A stretch of 64,000 bases of DNA from Candidatus Cardinium hertigii (GTDB lineage Bacteria > Bacteroidota > Bacteroidia > Cytophagales > Amoebophilaceae). Position numbers and translations under genes: made by a program. The notes beneath the pieces are model-generated. The model was not told the DNA's origin, did not search any database, and worked only from the letters and a program-made list of their open reading frames with translations. Each line of letters begins with the position of its first letter. Within the stretch, counting starts at the first letter, position 1. Shown piece after piece: positions 19,736 through 30,800 of this stretch. The stretch spans positions 434,001 through 498,000 of the forward strand of contig NZ_CP029619.1 of the NCBI RefSeq assembly GCF_003176915.1. Reading direction: 5' to 3'.

Positions 19736-20317
19736 TTATAACTGTTTTTCGGTTTCATTAAGCTCCTCAAATACAAAATTATGATTTGTATAAATACAAA
19801 TATCTGCTGCTATCGTTAAGCTTTCCCGTACTATTTCCATGGCGGTCAAATGGGGTGCGTGCTGTACCAATGCCCTAGCTGCAGATTGGGCATATACACT
19901 ACCTGAACCAATAGCAGCTACCGGATAATCTGGCTCCAATACATCCCCATTGCCAGAAATCATTAACAAATCTTCTTGGTTCGCTACTAGTAACATAGCC
20001 TCTAGTCTTTTTAACATGCGATCTGTTCGCCAATCTTTAGCCAATTCAATAGCAGCACGCTTAATATTTCCCCGATAACCTTGAAGTTTTTCTTCAAAAC
20101 GTTCTAATATCGTAAAGGCATCAGCCGTGGAACCCGCAAAACCTGCTAATACGCTCCCTTTAAACAATTTTCTTACTTTTTTTACATTATGTTTAGCAAT
20201 AGTGTTGCCTAAAGTAGCCTGACCATCGGATCCAATTACTACAGATCCTTTATGCAGCACCACCAATACAGTGGTCGCATGCAAGGGAAGCATAGCTGGA
20301 TGCTCTATACCATTCAT
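19736..20317 (-). CDS. hslV: ATP-dependent protease subunit HslV
   Basis: The 193-residue product is the threonine-protease core of HslUV (ClpQ). The catalytic N-terminal threonine lies in [22 protein letters not shown], with the conserved GDGQ-like [36 protein letters not shown] is diagnostic. The reading frame starts 14 residues before the reactive Thr; a start at the internal ATG (20293) would leave only MLPLHA before it. Either form needs removal of a leader, as in related proteasome-type enzymes. hslU must be elsewhere. It is convergent with pth and shares the strand with the E2 gene upstream. Confidence 0.93.
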   Translation of the reverse strand: MNGIEHPAMLPLHATTVLVVLHKGSVVIGSDGQATLGNTIAKHNVKKVRKLFKGSVLAGFAGSTADAFTILERFEEKLQGYRGNIKRAAIELAKDWRTDRMLKRLEAMLLVANQEDLLMISGNGDVLEPDYPVAAIGSGSVYAQSAARALVQHAPHLTAMEIVRESLTIAADICIYTNHNFVFEELNETEKQL

Positions 20318-20351
20318 AGGATTATACTTTGGTTATATATTGGTATACAAT

Positions 20352-21587
20352 TTATAATAGCAAACGCAGCGGCTCTTCTACTAGCTCTTTTAAAGTTGCT
20401 AAAAACAAGGCTGCTGCTGCGCCATCTACTACCCGATGATCACAGGATAAAGTAACCTTCATGATGGGTGCAACCACTACTTGCTGATCCTGTACAACAG
20501 GCGATTGCTGTATGGCACCCACCGCTAAAATACAAGCCGCCGGTGGGTTAATAATAGCGGTAAAAGATTCTATTCCAAACATCCCTAGATTAGAAAGGGT
20601 AAAAGTAGCACCACTGCTCTCTTGCCAGATCATCTTATTTTCCTTTGCTTTTATACTTAAATGCTTCATTTCTTTACTAATGGCCATTACTGGCTTTTGA
20701 TCTGCAAAGCGTATTACTGGTACCATGATACCTTCTTCTACTGTTACAGCCACGCCCATATGCACATGCTGATAATATCTAATTTTATCTGTTAACCATG
20801 CTGCATTTAGCGTAGGATGCTGTCTAAGCGCTAAGGCAACAGCCTTAATCATCAAATCATTGATCGAAATCTTAGTATCAGCATGCACGTTCAGTTCCGA
20901 ACGCAACGCAACCATTTTATGCATTTGTAGCTGAATGGTTACATAAAAATGCGGAGCTGCTGCTTTATGTGCGGTAAGCACAGTGGCCATCTTTTGACGC
21001 AAAGCCGTAAGCGGACGATCTTGATAGCTTTCTTGCTCATGCCAAAGATGGGTAGATTTGGTAGAGGTAGCTATTGCTTCTTGATCAACTATAAAATCAA
21101 GTACATCCTGTTTGATAATACGTCCCCCTTCACCAGATCCTGGGATATTTGCCAAAACACATCCTTTTTCTTTTGCTAATCGCTTAGCTAAAGGAGAAGC
21201 AAAAATTCTATCTTTAGCTGTTTGCTTCTCGTTCACTTGTGCTGCCACTGTGACTGGCTCTAACCCTTTAGAAGGCAATCTATCAGGCGCAGGCATAGGC
21301 GGTAGTGTACAGGCAGTTGTATCCTGTAACAGCGATTGAAAATCTTCCCCTGGCTCTCCTATAATTGCAATAAGTGCATTTACCTCCACAGCTGATTGGG
21401 CCGTCACACCTACGTGGAGCAGCACACCTTCTTCATAGGATTCTAATTCCATTACAGCTTTATCTGTCTCTACCTCAGCAAGAATATCCCCTACCTCCAC
21501 CTTATCCCCTACCTGTTTCAACCAACGGCTGATTACCCCTTGCTGCATGGTATCGCTCATCTTTGGCATTCTAATTAACTCTGCCAT
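20352..21587 (-). CDS. pdhC: pyruvate dehydrogenase E2, dihydrolipoamide acetyltransferase
   Basis: The 411-residue product is the core of the pyruvate dehydrogenase complex and makes acetyl-CoA. It has one N-terminal lipoyl domain (PKMSDTMQQGVISRWLKQVG; lipoylated lysine 43 in ETDKAVMEL), a peripheral subunit-binding domain (FASPLAKRLAKEKGCVLANI, GSGEGGRIIKQDVLDF) and the acyltransferase domain with the catalytic SCDHRVVDGAAAALF near the C-terminus. A 2-oxo acid dehydrogenase E2 of another type is possible, but NLGMFGIESFTAIINPPAACILAVGA is typical of the acetyltransferase. hslV follows 34 bp downstream of its stop. Confidence 0.92.
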   Translation of the reverse strand: MAELIRMPKMSDTMQQGVISRWLKQVGDKVEVGDILAEVETDKAVMELESYEEGVLLHVGVTAQSAVEVNALIAIIGEPGEDFQSLLQDTTACTLPPMPAPDRLPSKGLEPVTVAAQVNEKQTAKDRIFASPLAKRLAKEKGCVLANIPGSGEGGRIIKQDVLDFIVDQEAIATSTKSTHLWHEQESYQDRPLTALRQKMATVLTAHKAAAPHFYVTIQLQMHKMVALRSELNVHADTKISINDLMIKAVALALRQHPTLNAAWLTDKIRYYQHVHMGVAVTVEEGIMVPVIRFADQKPVMAISKEMKHLSIKAKENKMIWQESSGATFTLSNLGMFGIESFTAIINPPAACILAVGAIQQSPVVQDQQVVVAPIMKVTLSCDHRVVDGAAAALFLATLKELVEEPLRLLL

Positions 21588-21771
21588 ATATTTTCAAAAA
21601 GAATTCTATGATTGTAATTGTTATTAAATTAAATTAGCAGAGCCAATTACTTTTTCTCTATTTTCCTAACTTTCAAGTAGCTGTTTTTCTAACCCTCGAT
21701 TAAATTTACGTATAATTTTGGAACTATGTCTTTTGATATGGTTAACTTTCATTTTACATTTTTTACATGCT

Positions 21772-23094
21772 ATGCTGACCGCTTTTTTATCTTTTCTACA
21801 AAAAGAACAATTGGTTACAAACCAAACAGAAGCCACTTTACTAGCCGTAAGTGGGGGAGTGGACTCTGTCGTGCTTTGCCATCTCTTTAAAGAAGCGCAT
21901 TTACCCTTTGCCATAGCCCATTGTCACTTTAACCTAAGGGGAAAAGAAGCAGACCAAGCAAGCCAACTCGTAGCAAGCTTAGCAGCGCATTATCAAGTTC
22001 CTTACTACACTACCCAATTTGAAACCAAATCCTTTGCTGCCAAACATAAAATCTCCATACAAATGGCTGCTAGAACCTTACGTTATCATTTCTTTCATCA
22101 ATTATTGTATAAACAGAAACTAGCTCAAATAGCTACAGCACATCATTGGGATGATGCTGTTGAAACCATGCTGCTCAATCTTATAAAAGGAAGCGGTATT
22201 AGAGGATTGTGTGGCATACAACCTATCCATGGTTCCATCATACGTCCCCTACTGTTTGCTAATAAGAAAGATATTATTGCGTATGCCAAACAAGCATCGC
22301 TTACGTGGCAGGAAGATAGCTCCAATCAAGCCCTTTACTACCAAAGAAATTTTATCCGTCATAAAATTATACCGCTTTTACAGCAGATCAATCCAAATTT
22401 TAGCATTACCCTGAAGGAAACCGCTTTAAAATTGAACGATGTAAGAAAAATTTTTGCCCATCATATAGCTTTAGCGCAAACAAATAATACCATAACCGAT
22501 GAAGATAGCCACTGTATTCCTATCCATACCATTACTGCGCTACCAGGCGCAACTACCACAGCTTTTGAACTGGTACGTTCCTATGGTTTTACTTTTAAGC
22601 AAATCCAATCCCTCATGGAAAAACCTACTGGAAGTGGCAAACGGATCTATTCAACAGATTATATACTTTATGTGGACCGACAAAAATGGTTCATATGTAA
22701 ACAACAAAAAGCAGCAGGTAGGCAAGCAGCTATTGAAGCCAATACCCCCTGTATCGCTTATGCCAACCATACTTTTTACCTGACTCAACATAATCAAAAC
22801 GGCTATACCATTCCGAAAGCCGCAAATGTAGCTGCCTTAGCCTACCATAAACTAGCTTTTCCACTTACCTTGCGCCCATGGCAAGCAGGAGATTACTTTT
22901 ATCCCTTGGGTATGCAAGGCAGAAAAAAATTAAGTGACTATTTCATTGATCTAAAAGTAGCAATGGTTGTAAAGGAAAAAATTTTAGTCCTAACCAGTAA
23001 CCAGCAAATTGCATGGGTAGTAGGGTACAGAATAGACCAACGCTTTTGCATAGACAACCAAACAGAAACCATATTCGAAATAACCTTAACTTAA
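21772..23094 (+). CDS. tilS: tRNA(Ile)-lysidine synthase
   Basis: The product (about 440 residues) modifies C34 of the CAU-anticodon tRNA-Ile to lysidine so that it reads AUA. The N-terminal PP-loop SGGVDSVVLCHLF is followed by HCHFNLRGKEADQ and HHWDDAVETMLLNLIKGSGIRGLCGI; the C-terminal domain has RPWQAGDYFYPLGMQGRKKLSDYFIDLKV. I chose the ATG at 21772 (MLTAFLSFLQKEQLV) because the longer frame from a TTG at 21718 adds a hydrophobic stretch not expected in TilS. It is convergent with ileS, with a shared hairpin between. Confidence 0.95.
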   Translation: MLTAFLSFLQKEQLVTNQTEATLLAVSGGVDSVVLCHLFKEAHLPFAIAHCHFNLRGKEADQASQLVASLAAHYQVPYYTTQFETKSFAAKHKISIQMAARTLRYHFFHQLLYKQKLAQIATAHHWDDAVETMLLNLIKGSGIRGLCGIQPIHGSIIRPLLFANKKDIIAYAKQASLTWQEDSSNQALYYQRNFIRHKIIPLLQQINPNFSITLKETALKLNDVRKIFAHHIALAQTNNTITDEDSHCIPIHTITALPGATTTAFELVRSYGFTFKQIQSLMEKPTGSGKRIYSTDYILYVDRQKWFICKQQKAAGRQAAIEANTPCIAYANHTFYLTQHNQNGYTIPKAANVAALAYHKLAFPLTLRPWQAGDYFYPLGMQGRKKLSDYFIDLKVAMVVKEKILVLTSNQQIAWVVGYRIDQRFCIDNQTETIFEITLT

Positions 23095-23100
23095 GGCAAG

Positions 23101-23118
23101 AGCGGGGTATTCCCCGCT
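23101..23118. terminator. GC-rich palindrome between convergent tilS and ileS
   Basis: AGCGGGG TATT CCCCGCT forms a perfect 7-bp GC-rich stem with a 4-nt loop, seven bases after the tilS stop and about 20 bp before the ileS stop. It is symmetric, so it can work for both convergent genes. No strong T-run follows on either strand, so termination efficiency is uncertain. Confidence 0.55.
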
Positions 23119-23139
23119 AGACTATAGGCAGCCTCTGCT

Positions 23140-26100
23140 CTATCCTATTACTTTTTCTAGTTGCAGTACCATGGCTATCCCATTTATATCAAGAGCAGTC
23201 CCTTCTAAAAGCTCTGCAGCAAATTGCAGCGCAACAGCTTGTGCTTCTGCACAAATATAATCTTTATAGGCAGTAATAGCTTGCTGGGCCATAGCTACAT
23301 TTGCCTGAATGGTTAGTACAATTTTATCTTGTACCTCAAAGTTTAAAGTTTTGCGTAATTGCTGTATACGGTGAACCAGCTCTCGTGCGAACCCTTCTTC
23401 TTGCAAAGCAGTATGTAAAGTTATGTCCAGGGCAATGGTTATCGTTCCCTCTTTAGCTATACACCAACCTGGTACAGCATTTGTATGAATCAATACATCG
23501 GCTAGGGTAAGGGGAATAGTTACATCCTCCACAAGTAATAGATAAACCTCTCCCCTTTCTAAAGTAGCTATTGCTTCTGCCTGTAGGGCTACAATAGCTT
23601 GGCTTATCTGCTTCATTTTGTTACCATACTGCTTACCCAAACGAGGGTAATGGGGCTTGGCTTGCTTATGCAACAGATGGCTCGTATCATCTGCATAATG
23701 CACTTCCTTTACATTTAATTCTGCTTTAATAAGCGCTTCTAAGCTAGCCAAACAGCCTGCTGTAATTTGAGGCGTTGTAACAATAGTTAAACTTGGCAAA
23801 GGCTGTCGTACCTTTATTTTGTGCTGCTTACGTAGGGCATGCGCTAGAGAGACAATCATTTGAACTTGTTGCATCTTACGCTCCAATACTGGATCAAGCA
23901 GCTGGATATTGGCTTCTGGAAAATCTAACAAATGTACAGAAGCAGCTGTCTCTTTTTTAGTAACCTGATTTAACGATTGATACAAGTAGTCTGCATAGAA
24001 AGGCGCAATGGGCGCCATCAATTTAGCAATGGTAATAAGGCAATGGTAAAGGGTTTGATAAGCTACCTCCTTATCTTGGTCCTGCCTATTTTTCCAAAAT
24101 CTTTTTCTATTCAAACGAATATACCAGTTACTCAATGCATCTACTACAAAATCTTGGATTGCCCTAGCTGCTACAGTAGGCTCATACTGATTATAGGCTT
24201 CGGTTACTGTTTGAATCAATGCATGCGAACGTGCAAGCAGCCATTGATCCATTGGATCCAGCTCGTTACTATCCATTACAGGACGCTCAAAATAAAAATG
24301 ATCTAAATTGGCATAAAGTGCAAAAAAGTTATAGCAGTTGTTTAACGTAATAAAAAAGCGCCGAATAACCTCCTCTACACCAGTCCCATCAAATTTTAAA
24401 TTATCCCATGGGTTGGCATTACTGATCATATACCAGCGCACTGCATCTGGCCCATATTGGTCTAGTAACACCATAGGGTCGAGGGTATTGTGTAAGCTTT
24501 TCGACATCTTATCGCCCTGCTTATCCAAAACCAAGCCATTAACCACAACATTTTTAAAAGCAGCCGTTTCAAAAAGCAATCCGGAAATGGCATGTAAAGT
24601 AAAAAACCATCCCCTGGTTTGGTCTATCCCCTCTGCAATAAAATCAGCTGGGAAATTTTTGAAAAAATTTTCTTGGTTCTCAAATGGATAATGCCATTGC
24701 GCACAAGGCATAGCGCCTGAGTCAAACCAAACATCTACCACAGCTGTCTCACGGTACATAGGTAACCCGCTGCTGCTAACCAAAACAATAGCATCTACAT
24801 AGGGCCTATGTAAATCGAGGATTTCAGGTAAAGGTTGCTGCATGTAACCTGCTAGGGCTGCTTGCTCCATTTCAAATAGCAATTCTGAAACAGAACCAAT
24901 ACATTTTTCTTCTTTCTGATCGACTGTACGCCAAATAGGCAGCGGAGTACCCCAATAACGTTCCCGACTTAAATTCCAATCCACTAAATGCATTAACCAA
25001 TTCCCAAATCTACCTTTCCCTATTGAATTTGGTTTCCATTGAATTTTATTATTTAACTCTATCAATAGCGCTTTATAGGCTGTCGTTTTAATAAACCAAG
25101 CATCCAATGGATAGTAGAGAATAGGCTTTTGGGTACGCCAACAATGCGGATAACTATGGGTATATTTTTCTACTTTAAACGCTTTGTTTTCCTGTTTTAG
25201 CTTATTTACAATCAAAATATCTACAGAAGGAAGTGTGGTATTTTTTTCATATTCAACCTTAACACAACGTCCTGCGAAGTCAGTAATGGCCGACACAAAG
25301 CGCCCCATCTTATCCACAATAGGAAGTTCTTCCCCTGCTTCATTGGTAACAACGATAGCTGCTATATTTTCTTCCTGTGCTATACGGTAATCATCTGCAC
25401 CAAAGGTAGGTGCAATATGTACTATACCAGTGCCTTCTGTTGTGGTTACAAAGTCTCCTCCAATGACTTTGAAGGCATCCCCTTTTGGCTGAACATAAGG
25501 CAAAAGCTGTTCATAACGGAGGCCTATCAAATCTACGCCTTTACAACGCTCTACGATACGCCAAGGCAGATGACCCGCTGCACCATAAGACAACGGTAGT
25601 GTATCTTCTTCTTTATCCGAAAAAAAACGTCCTAGCGCCTCTTCTGCCAGCACTACTTGCAGCGGTAAATGGGTATAGGGATTAATAGTAGCAACTTTAA
25701 CATACGAAATAGATAAACCCACTGCCAAAGCTGTATTAGCCGGCAAGGTCCAGGGAGTGGTAGTCCATGCTAAAAAATAATCATGTTCCCTATCCAAAAT
25801 TTTAAACTGTGCTACAACAGAAAGGTCTTCCACCTGTTTATAACAGCCTGGTTGATTCAACTCGTGGGAGCTTAAGCCACTACCCGCAGCAGGTGAATAG
25901 GGCTGTATAGCATATCCTTTATAGAGCAAACCCTTGTTATAGAGCGCTTTAAGCAGGTACCACACAGATTCCATATAGTCCCTACTATAGGTAATATAGG
26001 GAGCTGTATTATCCTTCCAGTAGCCTAATGTACGATTCAAAGCTTCCCAATGGCTGGTATAGGTCATAACTGCTTCCTGACACTTTTGGTTAAATGCCTG

Positions 26101-26442
26101 AATGCTTATTTTTTTTCCAATGTCTTCTTTTGTAATCCCGAGTTCTTTTTCAACTTGAAGCTCTACTGGTAAACCATGGGTATCCCATCCGCTTTTGCGT
26201 TGCACATAGTAGCCTTGCATGGTTTTGTATCTTGTAAAAAGATCCTTAACAACCATGGATAAGACATGGTGTATACCTGGCTTTCCATTAGCACCTGGAG
26301 GACCTTCAAAAAACACAAAGGGATCTTTATTTTTGCGCTGTTGCAGAGAACGCTCAAATATTTTTTCTTTTTCCCAAAAAGATTTAATGGCTGTGGCAAT
26401 AGTTTGTAAATGAAATGGCGTATGGATCCTATATAAATTCAT
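23140..26442 (-). CDS. ileS: isoleucyl-tRNA synthetase
   Basis: The 1100-residue class I synthetase charges tRNA-Ile. The HIGH-type motif is GKPGIHHVLSM near residue 55, and KSGWDTHGLPVE follows. The editing (CP1) domain contains TTTPWTLPANTALAV near 228 and GTGIVHIAPTFGADDY near 345. ESRYWG-type SRERYWGTPLPIW precedes the KMSKS loop (DKQGDKMSKSLHNTLDP, about residue 645). The long C-terminal part with tRNA-binding helices matches the roughly 1100-residue type found in Bacteroidota. A second, shorter frame at 26163-26399 is a shadow. Confidence 0.97.
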   Translation of the reverse strand: MNLYRIHTPFHLQTIATAIKSFWEKEKIFERSLQQRKNKDPFVFFEGPPGANGKPGIHHVLSMVVKDLFTRYKTMQGYYVQRKSGWDTHGLPVELQVEKELGITKEDIGKKISIQAFNQKCQEAVMTYTSHWEALNRTLGYWKDNTAPYITYSRDYMESVWYLLKALYNKGLLYKGYAIQPYSPAAGSGLSSHELNQPGCYKQVEDLSVVAQFKILDREHDYFLAWTTTPWTLPANTALAVGLSISYVKVATINPYTHLPLQVVLAEEALGRFFSDKEEDTLPLSYGAAGHLPWRIVERCKGVDLIGLRYEQLLPYVQPKGDAFKVIGGDFVTTTEGTGIVHIAPTFGADDYRIAQEENIAAIVVTNEAGEELPIVDKMGRFVSAITDFAGRCVKVEYEKNTTLPSVDILIVNKLKQENKAFKVEKYTHSYPHCWRTQKPILYYPLDAWFIKTTAYKALLIELNNKIQWKPNSIGKGRFGNWLMHLVDWNLSRERYWGTPLPIWRTVDQKEEKCIGSVSELLFEMEQAALAGYMQQPLPEILDLHRPYVDAIVLVSSSGLPMYRETAVVDVWFDSGAMPCAQWHYPFENQENFFKNFPADFIAEGIDQTRGWFFTLHAISGLLFETAAFKNVVVNGLVLDKQGDKMSKSLHNTLDPMVLLDQYGPDAVRWYMISNANPWDNLKFDGTGVEEVIRRFFITLNNCYNFFALYANLDHFYFERPVMDSNELDPMDQWLLARSHALIQTVTEAYNQYEPTVAARAIQDFVVDALSNWYIRLNRKRFWKNRQDQDKEVAYQTLYHCLITIAKLMAPIAPFYADYLYQSLNQVTKKETAASVHLLDFPEANIQLLDPVLERKMQQVQMIVSLAHALRKQHKIKVRQPLPSLTIVTTPQITAGCLASLEALIKAELNVKEVHYADDTSHLLHKQAKPHYPRLGKQYGNKMKQISQAIVALQAEAIATLERGEVYLLLVEDVTIPLTLADVLIHTNAVPGWCIAKEGTITIALDITLHTALQEEGFARELVHRIQQLRKTLNFEVQDKIVLTIQANVAMAQQAITAYKDYICAEAQAVALQFAAELLEGTALDINGIAMVLQLEKVIG

Positions 26443-26588
26443 AACAAAGGGTTTTTAGCATAACATTAACCATGCATAAGTACAAGTAAAAGCTAAAAAT
26501 AATGATTTCTTATCATAGTAACAGGGGTATCTATTTGATTAAGTCGCACAATGCTTCTCGCCTAGCCTTCCTAAAGGAATGTACTGCT

Positions 26589-27590
26589 TCATGTTTGCAA
26601 TGGCTTAGCTAAGTTTTTAAAGCGCGCATAGCAGGATAAGAATCTTTTATGTTCAAAGGCAGGTGTTCCAGAAAGTGTAATAGCACCTTTTGGAAAGGAG
26701 CGCGTAATACCTGCACGACCTAAAGCCGTTACATGATTCCCTAACGTAAGATGCCCTGCAATCCCTGTTTGCCCCCCTAACCTACAATAATCTCCTATTT
26801 TAGTAGAACCTGCTATCCCTACTTGTGCAGCAATACCACCATACTTGCCTATTTTTACATTATGGGCCACCTGAACCAGGTTATCGATTTTGCTACCTTG
26901 CCCAATAGCGGTTTGCCCTACCATAGCAGCATCTATAACAGTATGGGCACCAATTTCCACCTCATCGGCCAATACAACCCGACCAATAGAAGGAATCCGC
27001 TTATAACCACCTGATGCAAGCGTCTGGAATCCAAAACCTGGATTACCAACCACAGCAGCCGCATGCAGCACGCATTTCCTACCAATAACCGTATAAGCTG
27101 CTACCTTTGCGCCACTATATAGGATCGTATCCGCACCAATGGTCACATGATCCCCAATATACACATGGGGATAAATTTGCACTCGTTCCCCTATTACAAC
27201 GTGATTCCCAATATAAGAAAAAGCCCCACGGTAACTATTTTCGCCTACTGTAGTCCCTTCTCCTATGTAAGAAGGAAATTCTATTCCCTCCTTAACGGCT
27301 ATTTTTTTCTGTGCTACTTCCTCTACCAATGCGCAAAAAGCCGCATAAGGATCTACCACAGCAAGCAAAGTAGGGGTAATAGGCAAGCTGCATTGCCACT
27401 CCTTGGGAACCAAAACAGCAGAAGCTTTGGTTTGGTAGAGGGCAGCTGCATAGCTAGGTGTAGAAAAAAAACTCAGTCCCCCTTTGCTTCCCTCCTCTAG
27501 GGTACAAAGATGGGTTACGATCGTACGATCATCGCCAGATAAACTAGCATGAAAGCGCGCTGCCAATTCAGCTATTGTCCATTGCATCAT
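26589..27590 (-). CDS. lpxD: UDP-3-O-(acyl)glucosamine N-acyltransferase
   Basis: The 333-residue enzyme performs the third step of lipid A synthesis, adding an acyl chain to the 2-amine of UDP-3-O-acyl-glucosamine. The N-terminal LpxD domain (IAELAARFHASLSGDDRTIVTHLCTLEEG) is followed by a left-handed parallel beta helix with many hexapeptide repeats. The catalytic histidine is in DNLVQVAHNVKIGKYGGIAAQVGIAGS near residue 238. Length is normal. Its presence suggests that at least part of the lipid A pathway is kept. Other lpx genes are not in this window. Confidence 0.95.
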   Translation of the reverse strand: MMQWTIAELAARFHASLSGDDRTIVTHLCTLEEGSKGGLSFFSTPSYAAALYQTKASAVLVPKEWQCSLPITPTLLAVVDPYAAFCALVEEVAQKKIAVKEGIEFPSYIGEGTTVGENSYRGAFSYIGNHVVIGERVQIYPHVYIGDHVTIGADTILYSGAKVAAYTVIGRKCVLHAAAVVGNPGFGFQTLASGGYKRIPSIGRVVLADEVEIGAHTVIDAAMVGQTAIGQGSKIDNLVQVAHNVKIGKYGGIAAQVGIAGSTKIGDYCRLGGQTGIAGHLTLGNHVTALGRAGITRSFPKGAITLSGTPAFEHKRFLSCYARFKNLAKPLQT

Positions 27591-27887
27591 ACGTATAATG
27601 CTCCCTTTACTACAACAATGAATGTGGTATTACCAAATGACAATATAATGAATAATAACGTTAAAGTGGGCGTGACTAACCGCCCTCTGCCCTCCGCTAG
27701 CTTACATGAAATGCCCTATACAAGACCAATTAATGTAATGCGTTTGAATCTATTATGCAAATAGAATGGGAAGAGCATCGCAAGTGACTTTCCCTGTTTT
27801 CTTGCCTAAATTACTGTTTTATTGTAAGTTTAAATGAGAAGAAAATTTACTGTACAAAACTATACCGTCATACAACCATTGTGACAG

Positions 27888-30800
27888 ATGATTCAACCAG
27901 ACCTTGTAATTATAGGAATGTTTTTGCTCTTAACGCTTGCCATTGGGTTCTATTATGGCAGGGGAATACTGACTTTCCAAGACTATGCCGTAGGGAATAG
28001 AAAAATAACTAGTACGGCTATTACCCTTTCGCTATTAGCTACTATTTATGGAGGGAGAGCCATATATGATACATTAAACTTCTACTACGACATAGGCGTA
28101 TCCGCTTATATAAGAGATCTATTCCTCCCTGTTATTTATTTTATTTTCTCCCGGTTTGTAATAGTAAGAATGCATGAATTTATAGGTCATCTCTCCATAG
28201 CTGAGTCCATGGGTAGCCTCTACGGTTCAGCCGTACGCGTGATTACAGGTATACTGGGTATTATGGTGGCTATTGTTGCTCTAATTGTCCAAATACGGAT
28301 AAGCTTAGAAATTACCTCTTTACTATTTCCTGAAATAAAAGAAATTTCAACTTATGTAATTATACTATCAACCTTGTTATGGATAGGTTATACTACGGTT
28401 GGGGGCGCTAGAAGTGTAGCCATCACAGATGTTTACCAGTTTTTACTCTTTGGCTTATGTTTTCCGCTTCTAATCTTTGTATTTCTCTACTATGCCAAGG
28501 GTCCTTTGATAAAAGGACAAAAAATTATAAGTATAATACACTTTCAAATAAGCAAAACGCATGCACAAGAAATGGCAAAAGTACTATGGTATAGTTGTAT
28601 TATATCTACTGGACTCTTTTTTAACCCTGCCTGTTTCCACCGCTTCTATATGAGCGCTTCTTTAACACAAGCACGCAAGGTGCTTAACAGAAGTGCAATC
28701 ATTCGTATTTTCATTCCCATCCTATTCCTAATGGTCCTAATAGCTTTAGCAGCAGCTGGCCATACGATACAACACAATCAAAATATAATAAAATATATTA
28801 TTGATTGTAAGTATTTTCCTGGTTTACGTGCTGTATTAGTAACAGCTATTTATGCTTTAATTATGTCTACTGCTGATTCTTATTTACATATTGCTTCTGT
28901 TTTATCTGCTAATGATATATGGCCTGTAATAGCTGGCTTGCGTAAGGGCTCTATGCAACCTTCTCTTAAGATTGCACGTATGGCTTCTGTGTTGATAGGG
29001 ATCGTTAGTCTTTGGGCTGCATTATATACAGCTACTAGTAATCTTACTACATTAATAAATAAAGTACACAACCTATATGGCCCCATAGTTGGTATTCCGT
29101 TCTTCATGACTTGTCTTGGCTTTAGGCCTCGTACAGCCGCAGTATTATGTAGTATGGGCATACTAACTATGGTTATAACAATAGTACACCATATCTACTA
29201 TAAAGGTCAAGATATACCGGCACACCATATGTGTATTGCCATGATCACCAGCTTCCTTATTTTATTATCTATCCACTATATACTTCCTAAGTTACCTCAC
29301 ACCGGTTGGGTAGGTATGCAAGACCGTAGCGCCTGGGATTTACAGAACCAAATCACCAAACGTTGGTGGTTGGCTCGCGTGCAACAGTTTAAAATGCTTT
29401 TTACAAGGTCTTATCGCGCAACTATCTTTCCTATCCAAGAACGTACCTTTGTAGCGGTAGGCAGCTATACCATTCTTCATGCCATTATCGCATTGTGCTT
29501 TATTCAAAGGCAGTATTTTCTTCCCTATGTATACCTCTATATGGCTGTGATGGCCTTGGGAACGATCCTAGCGCTCTACCCAGCCCTGCATGCCTATCAA
29601 AAAGGCGGAACACCGTTTCTGCATGCTCTATGGCCTATGGTATTGTTCGTACTGCTTTTTATAGCGCCCCTTCAATTTGCCAAATTAGGACACTATAGCC
29701 CGATGGTTTGTGCGCTTCTTATAGCTAGCATAAGCCTATCTATTGTATTAGTATCCGTGGAAGGAAGTAGCATACTATTACTTTGTGCTTTGCTAATCCA
29801 TAGATTATTGCCTCCTTATGTAAATTTTGTTGATTTATTTTGGGGAAGTCTTAAGCATGCTTCTGTAATAGAACTTATGTTAACAACAGCTCTTGTATCA
29901 ATCACACTAGTAGGATTTCTCCTGTATAAATACCTACGAGAGAAAGCAACCGCTAAACTTAACATTATCGAACTTACTAGAACCTATGAACAAAGGATTT
30001 CCTTAGAAGCCATCTATAGCCAAGCGCATTGGGCTAGATTGGATGCTACTGCTGGGGGTAACCTCTTACGAGAAATGGGCGATAATCTGCAAAAAACTTT
30101 GTCTCCTATTGCTAGAAATGATCCGCATAAAATAGAAAGTGAAGTAGCGCTTTTTAACAAGAAACTACAAAAATTCAGCGATTGTCTACTATGGAGAGCC
30201 CAAGAAGAACGTAGCCTAAAACTTAATAAAAAAGCTATTCAACCCATCCCGCTTGAATTAACTATTTTAAAAGTAAATCAGCAAATATTGGATTTAGGGG
30301 AACCGTTAGCGCTCTTATTGCGGAAACAAACAGACGTAGCTGAAATAGCAGTAGATCCCGCCTTATTGGAATGTTTGCTGCTGCTCAACTTATGGGCAAT
30401 CAGCAAGAGCCAACATGCTACCGATCATATCGTAACCTTAACCCTTGCCGCTACTACCTTACAATACGGCCTAGCAACAGAAACTGCGGCTGATCTCCCT
30501 TCCTTAACCTTACCTGCACTGGCTTTCTATTTTAGTACGGATACAAGTCTACCAAATCTGAAACCTAGCTATAGTATCGTAGGAATGAACGCAAATACTA
30601 CCCTACCTGCTAGTGAAGTGCAATTTTATCAGCTAGAAAGCAAACAAATTGTAGAAGCCCATGGAGGATACGTAGAAATAATAGAAATCCCAACAAAGGT
30701 AAGCTGCCTTTACGTATTCCCGCTGGATGGCCGTAAGGTTATGCGCTTTAAAACGTATGATCCTGCTGATCTGGTAGCTAATACCCTAGCTGAAACAGCA

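Noticed and set aside
27591-27887. Plus-strand frame at 27549-27764
   Set aside because: It overlaps the start of lpxD in antisense and continues in a spacer, with no features of a gene.
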